A stretch of DNA of 39,752 bases from Bacteroidetes bacterium HGW-Bacteroidetes-2 (GTDB lineage Bacteria; Bacteroidota; Bacteroidia; Flavobacteriales; Flavobacteriaceae). The stretch covers positions 1 to 39,752 of the forward strand of contig PHDJ01000039.1 in NCBI GenBank assembly GCA_002842575.1, in the 5' to 3' direction. Under the pieces are notes generated by a model, which was given only the letters and a program-made list of their open reading frames with translations, was not told where the DNA came from and ran no database searches. The position numbers and the translations under genes were made by a program. Positions within the stretch are counted from its first letter, which is position 1, and every line of letters begins with the position of its first letter. Positions 33,916 to 39,752 of this stretch are shown piece by piece.

Positions 33916-34934
33916 AGCTCCTTTTCTTGTTCAACAAGTGCCCGAGCTGCTTGTATAACCCTATTTTTAAATCCATCTTCATTATTTAAAATGCTAATGT
34001 GTATGGGAAGATAATACAACAATGCCTCATTAATTTTGCCTTCTAAACGCATAAAATCTTTTTCGGTAGTTAAAATAAACGCCTTCTTTTGAAGCATTGC
34101 AATTTCAGAATCCGAAAAGTTATGGTGGTCTGTAAATGAAATATGTTCAAAAATACATCCATACTTTTGCAAATAAGAAACAAGTGGTATAGGATTAGCA
34201 ATGCCAGTAACCAAGGTAAACTCTTTATTCATCAAAACTTCTAATGGCTTACTACTGGTTTTATTTTGCACTATAGAAGCATAATTAATTGTAGAAAAAT
34301 AAACACGTTGGTAACTTTTTAACTCAAGCTCAAACTGAATTTTTTGTTGTTCAGCATAAGGCATTTTTTCAGGACATTTAGTTACCACTATAAAATCTGC
34401 CCGTTTTGCCCCAGCTCTAGATTCTCTCAAATTTCCGGCTGGCAATAAATAATCTTTAATATACAAATCGGCATAAGTGGTTAATAAAATAGAAAAAGAA
34501 GGCTTTACTTTTCGGTGCTGAAAAGCATCATCCAGCAAAATCACGTCTGCGTTAGGTGCTAAATTTGTAATGCCTCGCCTTCTATTGCCATCAACTGCTA
34601 TTTTATTGTTCGGAAACTTTCGTTTAAACTGCAAAGGCTCATCACCTACTTCATCCACAGTATTAAAAACTTCAACATACTGAAACCCTTTAGATTTTCG
34701 TTTATACCCTCTACTGAGGACTGCAACACGTTTTTCCTCTTTTAAAAAGGAAATAATAAATTCAATCATTGGTGTTTTTCCGGTGCCACCCATGCTAAGA
34801 TTACCCACACAAATTACTGGCAAATCAAAAGATGCGCTCTTTAAAAAATTGTTATCATACAACCAATTTCTCAACGCAGTAACTCCATGATAAAGCACTG
34901 AAAATGGAAACAGTATTTTCCTAAGTTTATTCAT
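33912..34934 (-). CDS. lpxK: Tetraacyldisaccharide 4'-kinase
   Basis: The enzyme phosphorylates the 4' position of the lipid A precursor at the inner membrane. The P-loop reads GNLSMGGTGKTP at about residues 43-54, followed by VAVLSRGYKRKSKG, VGDEPLQFKRKFP, DVILLDDAFQHRKV and the LTTEKDFMRL motif near the C-terminus. The frame is open to 34991, but that start would overlap the divergent Nif3-like gene; the ATG at 34934 (MNKLRKILFPFSVLYHG) matches the usual N-terminal amphipathic helix and gives 340 residues. Its stop overlaps the stop of the hybrid kinase gene by a few bases. Confidence 0.95.
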   Translation of the reverse strand: MNKLRKILFPFSVLYHGVTALRNWLYDNNFLKSASFDLPVICVGNLSMGGTGKTPMIEFIISFLKEEKRVAVLSRGYKRKSKGFQYVEVFNTVDEVGDEPLQFKRKFPNNKIAVDGNRRRGITNLAPNADVILLDDAFQHRKVKPSFSILLTTYADLYIKDYLLPAGNLRESRAGAKRADFIVVTKCPEKMPYAEQQKIQFELELKSYQRVYFSTINYASIVQNKTSSKPLEVLMNKEFTLVTGIANPIPLVSYLQKYGCIFEHISFTDHHNFSDSEIAMLQKKAFILTTEKDFMRLEGKINEALLYYLPIHISILNNEDGFKNRVIQAARALVEQEKEL

Positions 34935-34979
34935 CACAACGAAAATATACTTTTTTATCTTTACGGTAAAATATACACT

Positions 34980-36095
34980 ATGATTATTCAAGATATAATT
35001 GACCTTTTAGAAGAATTAGCACCACTAAGCTATGCAGAAGACTTTGATAACGTTGGGCTTTTAGTGGGAAATAAAAACACTCAAGTACAAGGCATTTTAG
35101 TTACTTTAGACACTTTAGAAGCCGTTATAGAGGAAGCTATTGAAAAAAATTGCAACCTCATTGTAAGTTTTCATCCCATCCTTTTTTCCGGATTTAAAAA
35201 AATAACCGGCGAAACGTATGTCGAGCGAGTGGTTACAAAAGCCATACAAAACAATATTGCCATTTTTTCTATGCACACCGCTTTAGACAATGCTTGGAAT
35301 GGTGTCAATGCCATTATATGCGATAAACTAGGATTAATAAACAGAAAAGTTTTGCTTCCAAAAAAACACACCATTAAAAAATTAATCACCTATGTACCAT
35401 CGGCTGAAGCAGAAAACTTGCGTAATGTCCTTTTTGAGGCAGGTGCCGGCAGTATTGGAAATTATAACAAATGTAGTTTTTCTGTAGAAGGATTTGGAAG
35501 TTTTTGTCCAACTGAAAATGCCCACCCATCTATTGGAAAAATTGGAAAAACACATAAAGAGGCAGAAACGCAAATAGGTGTAACTTTTGCAACCCATTTA
35601 GAATCCAAAATTTTAAAAGCACTCTTTAAAAATCACAGCTATGATGAAGTAGCTTATGAAATTACAACTTTAGAAAACACCAACCAAAAAATAGGGCTAG
35701 GAATGCTTGCGGAATTACAAAAGCCGATGCCAGAAAAAGAATTTTTAGAGTTTGTAAAAACAACCATGCAATCTGAATGCATAAAACACTCTGCTCTTTT
35801 AGGAAAAAATATACAAAAAGTTGCAGTACTTGGCGGCTCGGGTAGTTTTGCTATTGAAAAAGCAAAACAAGCCGGAGCAGACGTTTTTATTACCGCTGAC
35901 CTCAAATACCACGACTTTTATAAGGCCGAAAATAAAATTTTAATAGCCGATATTGGGCATTATGAAAGCGAACAATTCACAAAAAATAGTTTAGTGGCGT
36001 TCATTACCAAAAAAATCACTAATTTTGCACCTGCCTTAAACAGAATTAAGGTTAATATATCAGAAGTAAACACCAATCCTATCAAGTATTTATAA
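34980..36095 (+). CDS. Nif3-like dinuclear metal center protein
   Basis: The 371-residue protein belongs to the NIF3/DUF34 family (YqfO-like), homohexamers with a two-metal site. Visible are AEDFDNVGLLVG at the N-terminus, VSFHPILFSGFKKI with a metal His, FSMHTALDNAWNGVN with a second His and Asp, and ADIGHYESEQF near the end with His and Glu ligands. The middle (about 115-240) holds the extra PII/CutA-like domain found in longer members. The biochemical role is not settled. The zinc-ribbon-type gene starts 2 bp after its stop, a widespread pairing. Divergent from lpxK with 45 bp between starts. Confidence 0.93.
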   Translation: MIIQDIIDLLEELAPLSYAEDFDNVGLLVGNKNTQVQGILVTLDTLEAVIEEAIEKNCNLIVSFHPILFSGFKKITGETYVERVVTKAIQNNIAIFSMHTALDNAWNGVNAIICDKLGLINRKVLLPKKHTIKKLITYVPSAEAENLRNVLFEAGAGSIGNYNKCSFSVEGFGSFCPTENAHPSIGKIGKTHKEAETQIGVTFATHLESKILKALFKNHSYDEVAYEITTLENTNQKIGLGMLAELQKPMPEKEFLEFVKTTMQSECIKHSALLGKNIQKVAVLGGSGSFAIEKAKQAGADVFITADLKYHDFYKAENKILIADIGHYESEQFTKNSLVAFITKKITNFAPALNRIKVNISEVNTNPIKYL

Positions 36096-36097
36096 GT

Positions 36098-36877
36098 ATG
36101 GCAAATAAAACGGAAACCACTGTAGAAGAAAAATTAAGAGCTTTATATGACTTACAACTAATCGATTCAAGAATTGACGAGATTAGAAATTTACGAGGAG
36201 AGCTTCCTTTAGAAGTAAGAGATTTAGAAGATGAAATAGCCGGTTTAACTACCCGAATGAACAAACTAACTGCCGACCTAGAATCTACTGAAGAGTCTAT
36301 CAAACAAAAGAAAATTCTGGCAGAAGAAGCTAAAGGGCTTATAAAAAGATACACCTCCCAACAAGATAACGTTAGAAATAACCGAGAGTACAATTCTTTA
36401 AGCAAAGAAATTGAATTTCAAGAATTAGAAATTCAATTGGCTGAAAAGCACATTAAAGAATTAAAAGCACAAATGGAGCACAAAAAAGAAATCATAACTC
36501 AATCTGCTGAGCGTCTTACCGACAGAGAGTCGCATTTAAGTCATAAAAAATCAGAATTAGACGGTATATTAAAAGAAACCGAAAAAGAAGAGCTTACTTT
36601 AACTAAAGAAGCTGATGCATATAGAGAAAAAATAGATGAACGATTAACCAATGCCTACAACCGTATTAGAACCAATGTAAAAAATGGTTTAGCGATAGCC
36701 ACTATAGAACGTGGCGCATCAGGAGGGTCATTCTTTACCATTCCACCACAAGTACAAGTAGAAATTGCATCCAGAAAAAAAATCATCACTGACGAACACA
36801 GTGGAAGAATTCTTGTAGATGCCGAACTTGCCGAAGAAGAAAAACTGAAAATGGATAATTTTTTTGGTAAATTATAA
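36098..36877 (+). CDS. Coiled-coil protein of the C4-type zinc ribbon family, ribbon cysteines lost
   Basis: The 259-residue protein is mostly a long alpha-helical coiled-coil hairpin (about 8-185, rich in Glu, Lys and Leu), followed by the family's conserved segment around GASGGSFFTIPPQVQVEIASRK and a short end GRILVDAEL. Family members carry a CxxC...CGRIL zinc ribbon here; this one reads ITDEHSGRIL, so the metal-binding cysteines are gone. In Bacteroidota it nearly always follows the Nif3-like gene. The function is unproven. A hairpin terminator follows 25 bp after the stop. Confidence 0.85.
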   Translation: MANKTETTVEEKLRALYDLQLIDSRIDEIRNLRGELPLEVRDLEDEIAGLTTRMNKLTADLESTEESIKQKKILAEEAKGLIKRYTSQQDNVRNNREYNSLSKEIEFQELEIQLAEKHIKELKAQMEHKKEIITQSAERLTDRESHLSHKKSELDGILKETEKEELTLTKEADAYREKIDERLTNAYNRIRTNVKNGLAIATIERGASGGSFFTIPPQVQVEIASRKKIITDEHSGRILVDAELAEEEKLKMDNFFGKL

Positions 36878-36901
36878 CAAATAAAACAATTTTATTTTAA
36901 C

Positions 36902-36935
36902 AAAGCCTTCTCCATTTTGGGAAGGCTTTTTTTTT
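36902..36935 (+). terminator. Hairpin terminator of the nif3-like operon
   Basis: Perfect 9-bp arms AAAGCCTTC (36902-36910) and GAAGGCTTT (36921-36929) with a 10-nt loop are followed by a run of T. It ends the two-gene operon. Confidence 0.85.
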
Positions 36936-36977
36936 AAATTAATTTTGTTTTTGAGATTTTGTTCCAGTTTTATTTTA

Positions 36978-36985
36978 TACATTTA
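36978..36985 (+). promoter_or_regulatory. -7-like promoter element for M43 protease gene
   Basis: TACATTTA differs from TAnnTTTG in one base and lies 24 nt before the ATG at 37009. This supports 37009, not 37076, as the natural start of the protease gene. Confidence 0.35.
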
Positions 36986-37036
36986 ATAAAACTTTAACAA
37001 CTTTTCTTATGAAAACAATAGTTAAAACCTTATTTA

Positions 37037-37046
37037 CCCCCCCCCC
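37037..37046 (+). repeat. Poly-C tract (10 C) in the signal peptide region of the M43 gene
   Basis: Ten consecutive C lie between the likely start codon (ATG 37009) and the rest of the gene. With ten C the frame from 37009 ends after MKTIVKTLFTPPPFME at 37057-37059. With nine or twelve C it joins the downstream frame. Such a run is unexpected in AT-rich DNA and is the classic form of a slipped-strand contingency tract. Confidence 0.7.
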
Positions 37047-37075
37047 ATTTATGGAATAAACATCTAATTATCAGT

Positions 37076-38554
37076 ATGCTATGCCTTATTTTTATTTCAA
37101 ATTCTTTTGCGCAAACCGATGATTTTATTTGCGGTACTCCAGATGTTTTTACACCCGACCCTGAAAATGTTTACAGTAAATCCATTGATGTAAACTATTT
37201 AGCAACTTTTGAACCTGTTGTCCTTAACGTATTTTTTTGGGGAATTAATGATGATAATGGGGAAAGTACGAATAAGTTAACCGAGCAAAAGGCATTAAAA
37301 GCAATAGCCACGCTTAATATGAAATTTAACACCTATAATATTTTCTTTAAATATACGGGTTTCGATTATATAAATTCCTCAGTATTTGATACCATACATC
37401 TGAAAAATACATTGCCAAATGGGCAAACAAACCCTTCTTCACTTAATGCCTTTAAAAACTTTTTAGCCCAAAACCCACAATACATGAAAAGCAACGCATT
37501 GAATTATCATATCCCGCGATCTACAATTGGCTTTGCAGGTGCAGGGTATAAGTCTGAATTAAGAACTGTCGTCAATTCTTTTTCTTTTAATGACCCAAAT
37601 GGTAGAGTGGTTAATCATGAACTAGGACACGTTTTCAATTTAGACCACACTTTCCTTGGTTGGGAAAACGAAAATTTTTGTGAACATGTTACCAGAGATC
37701 CGGATGACCCTAACTTTAATGCAGATGACAAAGGTGATAAAGTTGTAGATACCGCTGCTATGCCGGATTTTTTAAATGAAAGGTGTAGAGAGCTTGGCAT
37801 GCCGGCAAATGAAGTGTGTCCTGTTGAGCTACGTTATTTTTATTTAAATGAAGCAGATTGCACTTATTTTAATCCTAATGGTTTTGATTGTAGTGACCCT
37901 CCCGCTCCCTACGAAATTTTCACAAAAGATGTTAGAAATCTTATGGCTTATACCCTAGGAAGTTGTGGCTTTGATTTAACCACAGGACAAGGCGTACGTA
38001 TGCGTGAATACATAAATGATCAACCCAGCCTTTACGCACCCGTTACTAACACCATAAGTTCCTTATATGAACCCTACAAAGGAGATTATTATCTTGCTGG
38101 TCCATTGCCAGACGATTTTAAACCGGCACTGTTTCAACCTGGTTTTAGCTATATGTTTAAAGATTGTTGTTGTGGGTATCCACAACCTTCCGACTTTGAG
38201 GTCACCTCTTTTACCGTTGGACCTCATGTTGTAAAATTTGTAGATAAAACCGAAACTGTTTATGAAAGTATAACGCATCCTAACCATGCTGCTTTTAAAA
38301 TTTTACAACTACCATCTATAGTTCCTGAATTTAGAAAATGCTATGACAATTGGAATAAAGCACCCATTGGCGGTACCGTAATAAAATTTAACGATAATGT
38401 TTTTAATAATAACATTACCCTGACCCAAAAAGATTCCTCCGGCATCAATAATCCTAATTTAATTCAAAACCTTCCTAGTGGTTTGTACAAAATAGAAAAA
38501 AACTATGAGGATGGTGCCATACAAGAATCTGTAATTTTTAAAGAAAACAATTAA
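37076..38554 (+). CDS. Secreted M43-type zinc metalloprotease (start region out of frame)
   Basis: The open frame of 492 residues encodes a metzincin-like protease with zinc motif HELGHVFNLDH at about residues 181-191, a following EN...DDKGDKVVDTAAM segment as in M43 cytophagalysin/pappalysin enzymes, and the Met-turn region NLMAYTLGSCGFDLTTGQGVRM near 300. The residue usually Gly in HExxHxxGxxH is Asn. The end (NLPSGLYKIEKNY...SVIFKENN) recalls a divergent T9SS tail. From the ATG at 37076 the leader is only MLCLIFISNSFAQ, too short and without a basic start. The ATG at 37009 would give a normal 35-residue leader (MKTIVKTLF...LIISMLCLIFISNSFAQ) if the C run at 37037-37046 were one base shorter. 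It is probably phase variable or mis-sequenced. Confidence 0.82.
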   Translation: MLCLIFISNSFAQTDDFICGTPDVFTPDPENVYSKSIDVNYLATFEPVVLNVFFWGINDDNGESTNKLTEQKALKAIATLNMKFNTYNIFFKYTGFDYINSSVFDTIHLKNTLPNGQTNPSSLNAFKNFLAQNPQYMKSNALNYHIPRSTIGFAGAGYKSELRTVVNSFSFNDPNGRVVNHELGHVFNLDHTFLGWENENFCEHVTRDPDDPNFNADDKGDKVVDTAAMPDFLNERCRELGMPANEVCPVELRYFYLNEADCTYFNPNGFDCSDPPAPYEIFTKDVRNLMAYTLGSCGFDLTTGQGVRMREYINDQPSLYAPVTNTISSLYEPYKGDYYLAGPLPDDFKPALFQPGFSYMFKDCCCGYPQPSDFEVTSFTVGPHVVKFVDKTETVYESITHPNHAAFKILQLPSIVPEFRKCYDNWNKAPIGGTVIKFNDNVFNNNITLTQKDSSGINNPNLIQNLPSGLYKIEKNYEDGAIQESVIFKENN

Positions 38555-38568
38555 CTGCAACACTACTT

Positions 38569-38609
38569 CAAGGTTTACTGCTTTATCTGCGGTAAACCTT
38601 GTTTGTTTA
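38569..38609 (+). terminator. Hairpin terminator after the M43 protease gene
   Basis: Arms CAAGGTTTACTGC and GCGGTAAACCTTG (one T-G pair) form a stem of 13 to 14 bp with a loop of about 7 nt, followed by TTTGTTTAT. It separates the protease from the FG-GAP gene, 12 bp before the latter's start. Confidence 0.75.
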
Positions 38610-38620
38610 TCTATAATATT

Positions 38621-39752
38621 ATGAAAATAGTTCTCATTTTACTCACTTCCTTTTTATGTTCCTATGCCGGGTTTTCCCAATTTGGACCACAACAAATTAT
38701 TTCTGAAATACCAAGTTCCTTATCATTTAGAGTTTTTAGTGCTGACCTTGATGGTGATGGAGACAAGGATATATTGACAGCGTCGGTTGCCGCTCAAACG
38801 GTAGCTTGGTATGAAAATCTTGATGGCTTAGGAAGCTTTAGCACTGGGCACGTTCTAATTTCTAACTTGTTAGATGTTAGAGACGCTATTGCGGCAGATA
38901 TAGACAATGACGGTGATTTAGATGTTATTGCTACTTCAGGAACTCAAAATATCATTTGGTTTAAAAACGTTGATGGCATGGGTACTTTTGGCGCACAACA
39001 ACTAATTTCAACCGAGGCAAATGCAACTTCTATTTTTGCAGCAGATGTGGATGGCAATGGCACTATGGATATTATATCTGGTTCTTTTACCAATAACACT
39101 GTTGCTTGGTATGCCAACGATGGGTTAGGCAATTTTGGTGTACCGCAAATTATTTCTACAAATGCAATGTCTGTAAATCAAGTATATGCAGCAGATATAA
39201 ACGGCGATGGCGACATGGATGTTATAGCAGCCATAGCAGGCACTGGCGCTGTAGCTTGGTATGAAAATTTAGACGGTCTTGGCAATTTTAGTGCCGAAAA
39301 CGTTATTAGGATACTTGCTGGTGGAGTGACTTCTATTTTTGCAGCAGATTTAGATGGCGATGGCGATATAGATGTTTTATCTGCCTCTCAAGCTGGTGAA
39401 GAAATTGCTTGGTATGAAAATTTAGACGGTTTAGGAAATTTTAGCTCTGAAAATATTATTATTGTAGGTATGGGCTCTATGAATAGAGTATATGCCGCAG
39501 ACCTCGATAATGACGGTGATATGGATGTAATTTCCTCTTCTCCTAACAATTTTGGAAACAGTTATATTGCTTGGTATGAAAATCTGGATGGGTTAGGGAG
39601 TTTTAGCTCTCCAAATACAATTACCACAGAAGTTGATGGCCCAAGAGATGTCCTTGCTACAGATATAGATAATGATGGCGATCTAGATGTGGTTTATGCA
39701 TCAGCTTCGCCAACCGATGATAAATTTGCTTGGCACGAAAATTTAATCATAT
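38621..39752 (+). CDS. Secreted FG-GAP/VCBS repeat protein (partial, C-terminus beyond window)
   Basis: The frame is open from the ATG at 38621 to the right edge (377 codons). A signal peptide (MKIVLILLTSFLCSYAGFSQ) is followed by seven repeats of about 47-52 residues. Each carries a calcium-binding type core such as FSADLDGDGDKDILTAS, IAADIDNDGDLDVIATS and YAADLDNDGDMDVISSS, then a WYENLDGLGSF-like strand. These FG-GAP/VCBS blades usually build a beta-propeller on the cell surface or in T9SS cargo; seven seen so far fits one propeller. A sorting tail is expected outside the window. The binding partner is unknown. The terminator upstream suggests its own transcription start, though the promoter would lie within that hairpin region. 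Confidence 0.88.
   Translation, partial: MKIVLILLTSFLCSYAGFSQFGPQQIISEIPSSLSFRVFSADLDGDGDKDILTASVAAQTVAWYENLDGLGSFSTGHVLISNLLDVRDAIAADIDNDGDLDVIATSGTQNIIWFKNVDGMGTFGAQQLISTEANATSIFAADVDGNGTMDIISGSFTNNTVAWYANDGLGNFGVPQIISTNAMSVNQVYAADINGDGDMDVIAAIAGTGAVAWYENLDGLGNFSAENVIRILAGGVTSIFAADLDGDGDIDVLSASQAGEEIAWYENLDGLGNFSSENIIIVGMGSMNRVYAADLDNDGDMDVISSSPNNFGNSYIAWYENLDGLGSFSSPNTITTEVDGPRDVLATDIDNDGDLDVVYASASPTDDKFAWHENLII
38739..39752 (+). repeat. Tandem FG-GAP-coding repeats, about 140-155 bp each
   Basis: Seven in-frame units recur, each with a GATGGTGATGG/GATAATGACGGTGA-type core and TGGTATGAAAATTTAGACGG or a close variant. The copies at about 39260 and 39410 are nearly identical over the TGGTATGAAAATTTAGACGG block, which would allow recombination between units. 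Confidence 0.75.

Noticed and set aside
34935-34991. Longer N-terminus for lpxK
   Set aside because: The extra 19 residues overlap the divergent Nif3-like start; the ATG at 34934 matches the family start.
1-39752. CRISPR arrays, tRNA or rRNA genes, transposases, integrases, prophage genes
   Set aside because: No spaced direct repeats, cloverleaf-like sequences or matching protein motifs were seen on either strand.

Overview
The window looks like chromosomal DNA from a marine-type member of the Flavobacteriaceae (phylum Bacteroidota). Supporting signs are AT-rich DNA, almost no Shine-Dalgarno sequences, promoters with the Bacteroidota -7 element TAnnTTTG, secreted proteins ending in type IX secretion (T9SS) tails such as ...KIVKK, and gene groupings typical of the family (PASTA protein-rluD, ddl-coaD, rsfS-ftsH-LUD-cdsA-psd-ACBP, glycosyltransferase-sigma factor-lipA-gap, lpxK/nif3/zinc-ribbon protein). 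No tRNA, rRNA, CRISPR array, transposase, prophage or plasmid gene was seen.

Layout. 1-1407 (-): 5' part of a large secreted P-domain/HYR protein cut by the window edge. 1730-7064: yaaA, a broken rluD, a PASTA protein, ddl, coaD and a CaCA cation antiporter. 7132-9297 (-): TPR sensor kinase. 9298-11432: a small accessory patch holding a Cys-rich mini-protein, a T9SS cargo protein, a probable frameshifted small exported protein and what may be a stranded T9SS tail. 11433-15685: M14 peptidase, NUDIX hydrolase, pyrE, SRPBCC protein, birA. 15765-20523 (+): rsfS, frameshifted ftsH, LUD protein, cdsA, psd, acyl-CoA-binding protein. 20595-27540: valS, DUF1573 protein, PDZ/aspartyl protease, aminotransferase, murB. 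27652-33915 (+): small CxxC protein, GT2 glycosyltransferase, sigma factor, lipA, gap, hybrid TPR kinase. 33912-36877: lpxK, Nif3-like protein, coiled-coil protein. 37009-39752: secreted M43 metalloprotease with a poly-C tract in its signal peptide region, then the 5' part of an FG-GAP repeat protein.

Most genes are housekeeping: cell wall (ddl, murB, PASTA), lipid and LPS (cdsA, psd, lpxK), cofactors (coaD, lipA, birA), translation (valS, rsfS, rluD) and protein quality control (ftsH). The distinctive part is the set of secreted proteins and two kinases with TPR sensor regions.

I did not find a clearly new multi-gene system. The strongest unusual signal is the run of ten C at 37037-37046. 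It puts the signal peptide start of the M43 protease one base out of frame with the mature protein, which suggests a phase-variable switch, although a homopolymer sequencing error is the main rival. Also notable are the reading-frame breaks in rluD (with about 40 codons missing), in ftsH and in the small exported protein at 10919-11318. The number of breaks in one window means assembly or base-calling error must be excluded before any is read biologically.
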